In this document: positions 1 to 10,681 of the stretch, in pieces
How the letters are laid out: each line of letters opens with the position of its first letter
How positions within the stretch are numbered: position 1 is the first letter of the stretch
From: Boswellia sacra
Lineage: Eukaryota; Streptophyta; Magnoliopsida; Sapindales; Burseraceae
Length of the DNA: 64,000 bases
Direction of reading: 5' to 3'
Assembly (NCBI GenBank): GCA_013180625.2
Contig: SNVD02014932.1
Coordinates: 32,550-96,549, forward strand
Position numbers and translations under genes: made by a program
Notes under the pieces: generated by a model
Seen by the model: the letters and a program-made list of their open reading frames with translations, nothing else
What the model was told of the DNA's origin: nothing
The model's database searches: none

Positions 1-1180
1 GGGGAACCCAAAATCACACCAAAGAAATGATGTATCTTTCTTACTAAAAGCAAAAGACATTTGGTGTGCATTACAAATCCTGTTTTAGACATTATTAGGT
101 TCACAATCTGAATATGAAGAAACAAAACCCTAAAAAAAACACACTACCTCAACACATATAAATCCACAATAATTGCCAAAAATAAAGAAAAACCAGATTC
201 AGCAACCACATAGAACTGATCAATTTGATCACTTTTTTTATTTTTCTAATCTTAAATTGATCCAAAAATAATGCAATAAACCCAAACAAAAAAACAGAGT
301 TGGTAACAATAACAAAATTTGAAACAAAGTCATAGAAGCCCAAAATTGAAAACCCTTAAAAATGCAGATCACAAACGATTAACAACAAAAACCTCAGATC
401 GAAACACGAACCAGAAAGCCAAAAATCCCAAATCAGAATCACAATCAAAGTGACAAAACCCTAACAAACCCCAACAAAACAACATAACAAAGTAAGAAAT
501 AGAGATATTATTTGAGATAGAGATAAAGAGAGATCTTACCGAAGAGAGAGCACTGAGAGATCTAGAAGAAGAGGGAAGTTGTATGGACCTTGGTGGAGAG
601 AATGCTAACAACGATTGCAGCTTTCGCATGCAGCATCAGTAAAGACAAAAGGATGTGGGAGAGGGAAATTGTATACAGCTTCAGAACCTTAGTTGTATGC
701 AGCTTAAGAATAATGAGACCAGACAAAAGGGGGAAATTAAGAAGGATGAGACAAGACAAAAGGGGGAAATTGAGAAGCAGGAAGACAGAATCGAGAGGAA
801 AATTAACGGAAAAGGGAATTGAAGTTAGAGAGGCGATGAAGAGGCTTCTGATACACAAAGAGAGAGAGATGATGAAAAGCGGATGAAGTTAGAGATAGAG
901 GCGATGGAGAGGCTTTCGATACACACACAGAAAGAGAGAGAGAGAGTGACGATTAATGTGGCTTTTAGGGTTCCTTTTTATATTTTATAATTTCTTTTTT
1001 ATTTTTTAATTAGTGATACGTGTCACACATTCAAGATATGTCACAAGGTTAGCTTGCTTTTTTAAAATGTGACATCTATTTGGTTTGACCAATTTAGAGC
1101 CTACATATATGTCATTTTCCTAGGAACCGAATCAAAAATTGTGACACCAAAGCTCTATTCACAACAATAACTATGATCAA
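1..1180. mobile_element. Remnant resembling a CACTA right-terminal region
   Basis: No convincing gene. Positions about 860-1165 follow the same order of motifs as the true CACTA right end at 7320-7647: GA-rich 'gaggcgatgaagaggct' type sequence, then 'ggcttttagggttcc', then TGTCAC/GTGACA subterminal motifs, 'ggtttgacc', 'gtcattttcctaggaaccga' and 'ctctatt'. Here the final TTCTTGTAGTG is replaced by an unrelated sequence, so this is a decayed or truncated copy. The first 850 bases are A-rich on the plus strand. They hold only short ORFs with simple composition that I do not regard as genes. Confidence 0.4.
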
Positions 1181-1553
1181 TTAAAAATTTCTCTCAACAT
1201 TATACTTTCTATTTTTGTTTTTTTCTCTAATATTATCTGTTGACCCAGGTATGGCAACCCAAGAGGGGGGGTGAATTGGGTTTTTATTTATAAAAACGGA
1301 TTTAGAAAACTTTTCTTGAAAGATCAAAATTATTTAAATCTTTCTTTGAGAACAAATGTGAAGAAGATGAAAATAGAATGCAATCAAGAGAATGACAATA
1401 AAGAACAATCACAAGTGTAAGTAAATGTAAAGAAATAGGGATAGAGAGAGTGCAAACTCAATTTACGTGATTCGGCAAACCTTGCCTACGTCCACGGGCT
1501 CCTAGCTCCACGAGCTAAGCTTTCCACTAAGTTGTAGAAATCTTTACAACTTG

Positions 1554-1850
1554 CTTGATGAACAACCTCACCAAGACTTTTTCTTCAACTCTTGATAACA
1601 CCACACCAAGAGTTCTTCTTGATGAACAACCTCACCAAGGCAACTTCCTTCAACTCTTGATAACACCACACCAAGAGTTCTTCTTGATGAACAACCTCAC
1701 CAAGGCAACTTCCTTCAACCCTTGATAACACCACACCAAGAGTTCTTCTTGATGAACAACCTCACCAAGGCAACTTCTTTCAACCCTTGATAACACCACA
1801 CCAAGAGTTCTTCTTGATGAACAACCTCACCAAGGAAAGAGTTCTCTCAA
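1554..1850. repeat. 65-bp tandem repeat, about five copies, in the solo LTR
   Basis: The phrase 'cttgatgaacaacctcacca' recurs at 1554, 1618, 1683, 1748 and 1813, a spacing of 64-65 bp. Each copy includes a 'tcaactcttgataacacc' type segment and 'caccaagagttcttc'. The middle copies are nearly identical, indicating recent expansion inside the LTR. Some plant LTRs carry such internal arrays. No function is evident. Confidence 0.9.
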
Positions 1851-2149
1851 GGATAACTTTTTATCCTTTACAAGAATATCTCACTCTCACCACAATACAA
1901 GAACAATGATAATTTTTACAACAAAAGTACAACTCTCTTCAAAGAGTAGATAAAGAATATAAAAGCTCTCTAGACTTGATATTTCTCTTGTTTTTTTGCT
2001 TGATAGATGCTTCTCTTGCCCTTGCTGAATGCATGGGAGAAGGACTCCTTTTATAGGCAAATGGGATGAACTTAATCAAGTGAAGACACCATCTCCAAAT
2101 TTTCTGCCCACCATAAAAACCGTAATTTTGTCTACCATTTTTGTCAATG

Positions 2150-2880
2150 TTTCGTTTGAAATTTGAAAATATACAAAACATAAAAGATCTGCATATTTGA
2201 ATAAGCTTTCCAACTCATTAAGAATCAAGTCATTTGGATATCTGTAGCTCAAGATATGGCCAAAACACCATTTGATGCTTATGTGACTTGATTTTTCTTC
2301 CATGTGTCAGTCCACCGACTTGCATGTGTATTATTCTAGCCTTCTGTTTGCAATTTGAATTTCTTCAAAGAACATGAAATCTGATCCGTTGAATCATCTT
2401 TCCAATGCCGCAAGAATCAAGCCATTTCGATATCTCTAACTCAATATATGGACAAAATATCATTCGGTGCTCAAATGAGTTGATTTTTCTTTTTTGTGTC
2501 AGTCCACCGAATTTCATGTCAATTATGTCAGCCTTCTGTTTGAAATTTGAATTTCTTCAAAACATATGAAATGTTCTTCATTAAGTCCTCTTTCCAATGC
2601 CATAAGAATCAAGTCATTTTGATTTTTCTAGCTTAAGATATGTCTGAAAGAGTATTCGGTGCTCATGTCAACTGCTTCCATTTGTCTTTCAACTTGCATG
2701 ATGATTTGGACAACCTTACACTTGAAATGAAATTTGAATTTCTTTAAAACATATGAAATGTTATAAATTGAGTAAGCTTTCCAAAGGCTCAAGAATCACA
2801 TTATTTGGATATTTGTAGAGATATATATAACCAATTGATTGAACATTGCTCATGTGTCACATTCCTTGAGTCAATCCTTG
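2150..2880. repeat. ~190-bp degenerate tandem repeat, about four copies, in the solo LTR
   Basis: The anchor 'aaatttgaa' followed by a block containing 'ctttccaa', 'aagaatcaagtcattt', 'gatatctgtagctcaagatatg' and 'tgtcagtccaccga' recurs at about 2159, 2351, 2543 and 2730, a period of 187-192 bp. The copies have diverged well beyond those of the 65-bp array, so this amplification is older. Confidence 0.8.
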
Positions 2881-4124
2881 TTCTTAAACTTTGGTGCCTT
2901 TAACATGTAGTCTTCTCCTTAGCTTCAACACTTCATTTTAATAAGCCTCTTCTTGATTTTAAAATTATTTCAATGATATTACTCTTGCACATAAATAAAC
3001 ATGTTAGTAAATCACAATGAATCAATGTGTATTGTTATCATCAAAATTATCATGTAGCCTTAGGGCTAACATTATCTTTGCAAAATCTAAAGGAGCATGG
3101 AAGATTTATCCGATGCATCAAGTTACTCAAGTAAAGGTCTCAGCCATGATAGCATTCTAACAAGTAATCTCACCGAAAAGAAGGATTTTGGAAAACAAAA
3201 ACAAAATGAAAATGAAAATGATACATGGGATACCCAAAATTTCATAAATAACCATGGCTATATTAGACACCGGTAACTGGATTTCCATTACCCTCAAAAC
3301 AAAAGATATTTAACTAATTAATGAGCAGTTGGTACTTCATACATGTTGTCATTAGGAACTTCTTACCATTAATAGTTTGAACTAAGATTTTTAATTTTTA
3401 TGCATGTAAAAAGTGAAAATTAGACAAGAATCAAATGACACACAATTGAATTATTTAGAAAATTATAGTGGAAGAAGGGCATGACTACTGGTTATTTGTG
3501 TTACAAGATCCTAATTATATGAGTATGATTAGAAATAACTATTAAAAGAGTCCAAGAGTGGAAGATGAAATGGTAAGTGGACTATTCATAATTGTGAACT
3601 TAGATATCTTGCTTTGATTTTTCAATGCCCAAGTCAATCCATATGAACTCACAAGAAACCCCTTCAAGAGAATTGGCAGGCAGAAGTTAAACTTCTCGGT
3701 TTAGTGCTAAAAAATTGGTACATAACTTTTATAGCCATTACAATTTAAATTAAAGATATCTCTGGTGGTAATCAAGCTTCATATATAAAGATAGGTGCAG
3801 TTTATTTAGTTTTTATATGTATTTGCAATTAAAAAAAACAGGAAACATAAGTGGTAATCATTACCTGAAAGGAAGTCAGATAGTTTTAACTATGATGAGT
3901 TGGATCTCGAAAATGAAGACAAGATACTTCGAAGATCAAATAAAACAAATTTTGATTTAAGCGCTTCTCTTAACCTATAAGAAAGAAAACTATAAACCAA
4001 AAAAGATATATTATCAATCTACTTATATAGTACTAAGCAAAAAAGATTGAATGAATTACATTCACCAAAGGTCTTTGATAATAATAAATGAATGTTAAAG
4101 ATTGAAAAGCTTTAGTATAGGTAC

Positions 4125-4221
4125 CTCAATATAGACATAATGCTCCGCTTTCTCAATGAGGGAACAATAAGCACAATGAATGCTCTCAACTATTTGGCTT
4201 CTTCCTGCAGACCACTGACTA
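4125..4221 (-). pseudogene. Exon fragment of a phospholipase D zeta-type gene
   Basis: On the minus strand the segment reads S-Q-W-S-A-G-R-S-Q, then E-S-I-H-C-A-Y-C-S-L-I-E-K-A-E-H-Y-V-Y-I-E. This corresponds to the conserved block just upstream of the second HKD catalytic motif in plant PX/PH-type phospholipase D (PLD zeta). The intact enzyme hydrolyses membrane phosphatidylcholine to phosphatidic acid. Splice-like borders are retained: TTTCAG before the exon and GTACCT after it. No neighbouring PLD exons were recognised, so this is one captured exon without catalytic residues. It is expected to be non-functional. The identification rests on remembered family sequence and is strong for PLD, moderately strong for the zeta class. 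Confidence 0.75.
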
Positions 4222-5044
4222 CTGAAACTTAAAATCTAAAATTTAGATTCAAAATAAATAAGGGCAAAGATTCAACCTTTTGTTTAACAATAAATAAACA
4301 ACTCAGCTAGAAAATATGTGGTATGCCACAAATTCTGCATAAAATAAATGGATCCCAAAGAATACATCAGTCAAACTCTTCCTTCCTAATCTATCTTTTA
4401 AATCCCAATTTTGAATAAACTTTAGATGGCCTTTGAAATTGACATTATAATATTATTCTATTGTTTTCTGGTATGAAGTTCATTTATAATAAAGAAAGTA
4501 CAAAATAAGGAACAACTAAGGAGCAAATAATATATCAAGGTTTTAACCAAAATAATTAAATATTCCAGTATTCACTGCCCTTAAAAATACATCACGTTGT
4601 TAGAAATATTTTACTCATATTCATCATATCTAACCTCCTAAAAGTAATTAGAAACCTTAAACTCAACTTTATCAATAGAAATTAAAATGAAAAACCTAAT
4701 AAATTAATTTGAAAACAAATAAAACTACCAAAGAGGGCTAAATATAAGTGACAGTAAGAAAAGACTCCTATAAGATCATCATATACAAAAGCATACATTG
4801 TTTGCAACTCAAAAGAAGTAAGGTAAAATGATCGAATAGCAATAATATGTCATTTGTGTCCATCATCATTTCCAGTGATTCATATCTGTAGCAACATCAC
4901 TCATACCACATTAACAACTAAGTGTTGCAAATATGCCACCCGAGTTAAAAAAAAAAATCCCATATCAAAGTTCTCAATTTTGTATAAACCTATAACATGT
5001 ATTCCACCGGAAGGTCATAAGGGCAGCAAGACAGAACATAACTC

Positions 5045-5208
5045 ACATAAGCATGTTTGCTTACAGTTTAGACTATATCTTATCAAACAAGAATCAATTG
5101 TCTCTTCTCTTTTTACTGGCAAGGTAACATAAGCATGGTTGCTTGTAGTTTAGAATATATATTATCAAACAAGAATCAATTGTCTCTTCTCTTTTTACGG
5201 CAAGGTAA
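5045..5208. repeat. 82-bp direct tandem duplication
   Basis: Bases 5045-5126 are repeated at 5127-5208 with few changes. Both copies share 'acataagcatg', 'atcaaacaagaatcaattg', 'tctcttctctttttac' and 'ggcaaggtaacat'. It lies between the PLD and 4CL fragments inside the CACTA-type element. It looks like simple replication slippage or unequal exchange. Confidence 0.9.
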
Positions 5209-5792
5209 CATATATCTTAAAATAATTTAACAACTCTAATGATTATTTGCTATTTGTTAGATTGGATAAATATGGAAAATAAAAGTTAATGATAAATATG
5301 GAAAATTATTAAAGATGTAGTCATAACATCAAATATCTTTGTCATTCGATAAAAATTTGTAGATATTTTAAATTGTATCATGTTTCATATCAGAAAAGTT
5401 GTTATTATAACATGGCATTGAGTTGTTGTCATGACCTACCACCCAAACCAAACCATTATTACAAATCATTTTTAGCGAAGAATTTTATTAAAGATGCATT
5501 GTTTTTATTTACCACGAGATGTATTCTAGAAAGAGTACCTTAGCAAATTTAACACCGCGTCACAGCTTTTAAGTTTTCAAACATATAATAAGATGCAAAT
5601 CCTTCCAAGAGGTGAAACAACTCAAATACTAGTGTTAAACACAAAAAGAATTATATGTATGAAAAAATTTTCTACATACAAATCATCAATTTTGAAGAGT
5701 ATGCATTTCTCAATAGCTAGCATAGATCCCTCCCTATTATTGTATAAAATGGATCATAGTTTAGACAAACTGCTAGAGAGAGCATGACTCAC

Positions 5793-5879
5793 CGGCTCCT
5801 TTCTCAAGATCTTTCCAACAGGGGATTTTGGAATAGCATTAATGAAAGCCACACCTCTGATCTTCTTGTATAGTGCCAC
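5793..5879 (-). pseudogene. Exon fragment of a 4-coumarate:CoA ligase-like gene (C-terminal motif)
   Basis: The minus strand reads [14 protein letters not shown], then [14 protein letters not shown]. This is the C-terminal signature of the AMP-binding acyl-CoA synthetase family in plants (4CL, 4CL-like, OPC-8:0 CoA ligase). It includes the lysine of the S/A-G-K-I-L-R motif needed for adenylation. The fragment is followed by GTGAGT and preceded by an AG, so it looks like a genomic exon. Intact family members make CoA thioesters in phenylpropanoid or jasmonate metabolism. The copy stops after about 29 codons and has no AMP-binding core, so it is a captured fragment. Which family member it came from cannot be decided. 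Confidence 0.78.
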
Positions 5880-7647
5880 CTACCGTAAGAAAGGTATCAA
5901 ATCTTGTGTGAGAAGACTTGTGAAAGCATTAGCTGCAACTTGAATATTTTGGTAATAATCGCTCATGATACTCAAAAAGCAATTATTAGTTCGATGTAAG
6001 TGCCATACAATGCAGATAATTTTCTTTACAAAATATGAATAGTTTAAACGAGAGACTCTGACTTACAAGAAAAAAGATCATAGGCTTCCATATGAAGACT
6101 TATCAGCTGCACAAAAATCAATATAAATAGTCATTCAATAATAATTACGAAAATAGCCCACCTTGATCATCTTGTGAACTATTTTTTCATTAAAAATAAG
6201 TCGATTTCTATTACTATCAACACAAGCAAAAACCTTTTAAAGTAAAAAAAATAAGGCTTGAATTTGATTCTAAAAATTTTATAATACAAATATTGCATCA
6301 CATAGCATCAAACCCTACAATTTGCAACAAGGAACTCTAACGACACCAGAAAAATATAAACAAAAATAAAAACCATAATCAACTATACAAATCAAACACA
6401 AAGGCACCCATTAAAACAACAAATCAAATGAACCCATTAATCAAATCATATTAATCCCTAAAAAAAGTTAAATCTAATATAATCCAATAATAAGGTTTAA
6501 AGATGAAAAATCTCCAATGATATAAAATGAAATCCAAATTACATAATCCACGCAGCAACTAAAAAATCGATTCGAAAACCAAACTAAATACACACTATTA
6601 GTACTTAAGCTAAACAAACAACGTAACAGATAGATTCATCAAAACTAACAAAAAGCAGATCTAAAGTTGAATTTATTTCACAAAACTAAAAATTTACAAG
6701 AGGTAGAGAAATGAGAGCTGAACCTCAAGAACAACTTATTCAAACACCACAAAGCTCAAAAACACAAACTAGAAATACCCATTTTAGAAAATCAATAGAT
6801 ATTGATAAAACAAAGCATAATAACAAGCAAACATTCAAGAAAACAATAAAAGAAAAAGAAACCAAAAAAGTAAAACAAGTACCGACTGGTTTAGAGCATT
6901 AAAAACATAACATTATTAGACAAGTTAAAGACAAATGACATCTTTAGCATGAAAATATTTTCAGTAAGAAAATATTGAAAACAGTAAAGTATTATCAGTG
7001 AAAGGAGTTAAAAAAAAAATAATGATTTCAGTCAAGAAAATCGATTTGGTTGCATGCATAAAGAAGAGAAACTCGTGAAGAAGATTGTACCTAAAGAACT
7101 CGTGACTACAAGAAACTTGTGAATCCAAACTGGGATTTGATTGTTTTAAGAGAGAAAACTCGTAAGCAGATGGGTTTTGATGATGACAAAGATGATGATG
7201 GTGTTGAAATTGATTTATATGAAGATGAGACAATGAAGAGGGGATGAGGTGATGAAGAGCAGATTATGAAGAAGATGACAATCCAAAGAGGTGATGAAGA
7301 GCAGATTGTCACAAAGATGACAATGCAGAGAGATTATGAAGAGGCGCTGAAGGCTATCAAGAGTAAATAAGGCTTGTGACAAAGATGACAATACAGAGAG
7401 ATTGTGAAAAGGCGCTAAAGGCTTATCAATCGAGAGAGAACATGGCTTTTAAGGGTTTCTAATTTTTTTGCTTTTATAGTTGGTCATATTTGTCACATTT
7501 AAAAGTTATGTCATGACAATTTAGCCCGTTAGCTTTTTAAAAGTCTGACATGTATGGGTTTGACTAAGTTTAAAGTCCAATTATTTGTCATTCTCATAAG
7601 AACCGACACGTAAATTTGTGACATATTAGCCCTATTTTCTTGTAGTG

Positions 7648-9255
7648 TCGTTTCTTTTTAGTTTTTAAGACGATTAGGATTTAGAGAGAGAGAATGCCGA
7701 TCATGATTCAAAATTAAAGTTCAACTTTTGTTTTTGGAGGTAACCATAATTTTAATTAGATTAAAAAAAGTTGTTCTTTTATCAAACACTTTGCTCAACC
7801 GATAAACTTTTAAAATTACTTATTTTTATCTTAAATTATTTTAGACTTTTAATCTGATCCAAAGGCTTTTTTTTTTTACTCCCATTATCAATAATGGCAA
7901 TTTTACACATGTATCAAAGTAACTTTCCTATGAATAAACATGCTTCCTTAATATATAATATGAAAAAAATCACACAATTTTTATTTATTTTTTCCCTTTT
8001 GCATTATCAAATCAAGTTGTTGTGCTTTCTTTTTCAGTAATTAAAGAATATAACTAAATGAAACTCGTATGAAGTATGTTTGAATCCACATTTTACGAAA
8101 ATAAAATAATAAGTGGAATAGTACTAATTTGTCATATCATTCATGCCCATATATCGTTCCATTTTCTTTCATCTAAATAAATGCATATATTAATCAATAA
8201 AATACATATATAATACGAAATTAATTGTTACTCAATGAACATATATGAATGACTCGGTACACTTATCCCAAATAAAACTTGTACCCATTTAGAAGACTGA
8301 GCTAGGAATAAAAATTAACATATGATTCTATTTGAGATCTATGGTTCTACTTCCACTTCAATTTTTAGACCTTTCTTTGTCTCCCAGAAAAAGAAAAAAA
8401 AAGTTTAAACATTTCCTTCATAAACTCAAAACTTTTATTAAATTACATTGTTAAAAGCAGCTCAAACAAAACTCGAAAAGGAGAAAATGAAGAGAAAAGT
8501 TGAGAAGAAATATGAGAACAACTCCATGTCCACCACAGTTTTGCCTTAGATAGTAAGAAGCTATGTTCTCTTTATCCATATACACAGCTCTCATAACGAT
8601 TAGATTTCGTGTCTCTTTCTATACTATTATGTATCATAAGATTAATTTATTCGAAGTTACAGAAAACATTTAACTACATTTTTTTATATTGTATAAGAAC
8701 TTGTTTCCAAATTATATCACCAAATGTTACTAAATTTTAATTTCGAAGATTCGAATTCAAAAAATTTTTATTTATTTTATGAACTGCTTTAAATAAATTC
8801 CTTGTAACGATTTACTGAATGACCATGTTTAATATATGTTTAGAACTCCGAAAGCGTCAATTTAGAATATTGAAATTTGAAATAGACGAAACCTACTTGT
8901 AAGCTACGCCTACAAATTTGGTTATCTTAGACGGTTGAAACTAGGAGTAGAGACTGCTTCTTCTTGTTGAATTGATGATTATTGACCTTATTTATTGGCG
9001 ATAAAAACTCCCAACATGCACTTTTTTGGTCCAAGTCTTAGGGGCGTTTGTTTGGGCTGTGAAATCTAAATTTGAATAGGATTAAGAGATTAAAAATTTT
9101 AACATCTTTGTTTTGGACTCTAACCACTTATTTTTAGACACATATATCTGAATAAAAAATAAAAAAAAAAACCACTTCAGAGTTCGTCAAATATTATGAT
9201 TTCAAGAATTAATAGTTTATGAAAATAGGTTAATTAGAGTACGTCCTATTAAAAT
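7648..9255. other. AT-rich intergenic stretch
   Basis: I see no gene, LTR or transposase similarity between the CACTA right end and the hAT element. The only recognisable feature is a MITE-like fragment from about 9038, listed separately. Confidence 0.6.
9038..9230 (+). mobile_element. MITE-like fragment, same family as 54055-54212
   Basis: It starts 'taggggcgtttgtttgggct' followed by 'gtgaaatctaaat', then 'tttgttttggactc', then 'cactta' and 'agacacatatatctgaat'. The reverse complement of 54055-54212 has the same blocks in the same order. Two dispersed copies with matching internal architecture support a short non-autonomous DNA transposon family. The right boundary and a target site duplication are not clear. 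Confidence 0.5.
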
Positions 9256-9599
9256 TAGGGGTGGGCATAATTCCCCGACCCGACCCGACCGATCAGGTTT
9301 ATCCGACCCAAATCGGGTGTGATTGGGGTAAGAGAGAAAAAATAACCGAAATCGGTTATAAATTTGGAGTACCCGATATTACCCGATCCGAAATCAGGTA
9401 AAATTATATAAACCCGATTGATACCCAATCCGAATATTTTTTATTGAAAACAATTTAATTTTCCATGTGGCATAAGTTAATTGGTTATAGTTAAATTAAA
9501 TATGATGCAAAAAGGCAAAAAAACAAAGCTAAAAGCCTAAAATAAGCAACCTGCAAAAACGCTCGACAAAATTTGACAAAACTCGACGCGCTCGATAAA

Positions 9600-10095
9600 G
9601 CTCGACACGACTCGACATGTAAGTGATGAGTGTCGGATGATGCTTCCGAGCATCATCCAACACTCGATGTCTTTAAAAATAGACTGATATCGAGTGTCGG
9701 CTGTGAATCCGACACGACTCGACATGTAATTGTCGAGTGTCGGATGCATCATTCGACACTCGATGTCTTCGAAAATAGATATCTGACACTCTATGTCATC
9801 CAAAATAGACTGATATCGAGTGTCGGTTGTGAATCTGACACAACTCAACATGTAAGTGTCGAGTGTTGGATGATGCATCCGACACTCGATGTCATCCAAA
9901 GTACACTGATATTGAGTGTCGGTTGTGAATCCGACACTCGACATGTAAGTTTCGAGTGTCAGATTATGCATCCGACACTCGATGTCTTCCAAAATAGACT
10001 GATATCGAGTGTCGGTTGTGAATCTGACACGACTCGATATGTAAGTGTCGAGTGTCAGATGCATCATCCGATACTCGATGTCTTCCAAAAATTTT
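9600..10095. repeat. Palindrome-rich ~95-bp satellite at the 5' side of the hAT element
   Basis: The phrase 'actgatatcgagtgtcgg' or close variants recurs at about 9683, 9809, 9905 and 9998, a spacing of 93-126 bp. Each unit contains 'gtgtcggatg' facing 'catccgacac', and 'gtgtcgg' facing 'ccgacac', so the units can fold on themselves and give long ORFs on both strands that are not genes. In hAT elements, subterminal short repeats are usually transposase-binding sites, and this array is a plausible binding platform by that analogy. Confidence 0.88.
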
Positions 10096-10681
10096 ATTGT
10101 AGACCTCATCACATGTAATTACCGCATGTATACTCGTCTCTCACATCTCACTGAACTTCAATTTTCTCTCAGCCGACTTCAACGTCCCCTCTTCAACGTC
10201 TCTCACTGCCTCACTTCAACGTGCCAGCGACTATATTCTGATCACAGTCAACCTCAGAGGCCGACAGTGGCTCACGAGTCGCCACAACTCTAAGTCTCCA
10301 CCTTGTTCGTTTGTTTCGCGCGTGAGTTGGAGTTTCGTTTGTCTCTTTGACTAGGTAAAGTTTCGTGTCTTTGTGACGACAAAAATTGATCACAGTCAAT
10401 TAATTATTCTTCAATTCAAGATTTCTTCAATTTATATGTCTGTATTTGTTTATTGGTTTGGATTGGATTGGAACAATTTTGGGTTTGAAAGAAATTAAGT
10501 GTAAGTAAACAAAGGGTTTATCTTAATGCATTTGAAATGCTTGCCGCCTGTCGGTTGCATAGATTGCTTGCTGGTTCGATTTTATCTTAATGCATTTAAT
10601 GCGCTTGCTGGTTGTAAAGGAATATTTACACTTCTTATTCATGAATAAACTAATTTTATTTTAATACATTTTTTTCTAGTT

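Larger units (their letters stand above)
1238..3071. mobile_element. Solo LTR, 1834 bp, TSD TTATC
   Basis: The segment begins TGTTGACCC and ends GGGCTAACA, the TG...CA ends of an LTR. It is flanked by the 5-bp direct repeat TTATC (1233-1237 and 3072-3076), the footprint of an integrase-mediated insertion. No PBS, PPT, coding region or second LTR is present, so it is best read as a solo LTR left by LTR-LTR recombination. It contains the phrase 'aagagggggggtgaattggg' near its start and two blocks of internal tandem repeats, annotated separately. The surrounding CACTA-like material is interrupted by it, so it inserted later. The superfamily cannot be told from the LTR alone. Confidence 0.72.
3077..7647. 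mobile_element. CACTA (En/Spm-like) element, right part, carrying host gene fragments
   Basis: The right terminus TTCTTGTAGTG lies at 7637-7647, the inverted end of a plant CACTA element. It is preceded by subterminal short repeats containing TGTCAC, GTGACA and ACCGACAC (about 7480-7625). No transposase (TNPD/TNPA) sequence is recognisable. Two minus-strand exon fragments, from phospholipase D and a 4CL-like ligase, lie inside with intron-like flanks, which suggests capture of genomic DNA. The left terminus CACTACAAGAA was not found. It may lie before the window or have decayed, so the left bound given is only the edge of the solo LTR. The 3 bases after the end are TCG. Confidence 0.6.

Noticed and set aside
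590..886. 98-codon ORFs on both strands near the window start
   Set aside because: Purine-rich simple sequence in a CACTA-type terminal region; the two ORFs are mutual shadows.
1554..1850. Regularly spaced repeats that could suggest a CRISPR array
   Set aside because: The repeats are contiguous 65-bp tandem units without unique spacers, inside an LTR of a plant genome.
3095..3274. 58-codon frame M-E-D-L-S-D-A-S-S-Y-S-S-K-G-L-S
   Set aside because: It looks protein-like, but it is short, starts just after the solo LTR and matches nothing I know. Insufficient support for a gene.
9537..10118. Long overlapping ORFs on both strands (191 and 162 codons)
   Set aside because: They are translations of the palindromic hAT satellite; the encoded sequence is repetitive in step with the DNA repeat.
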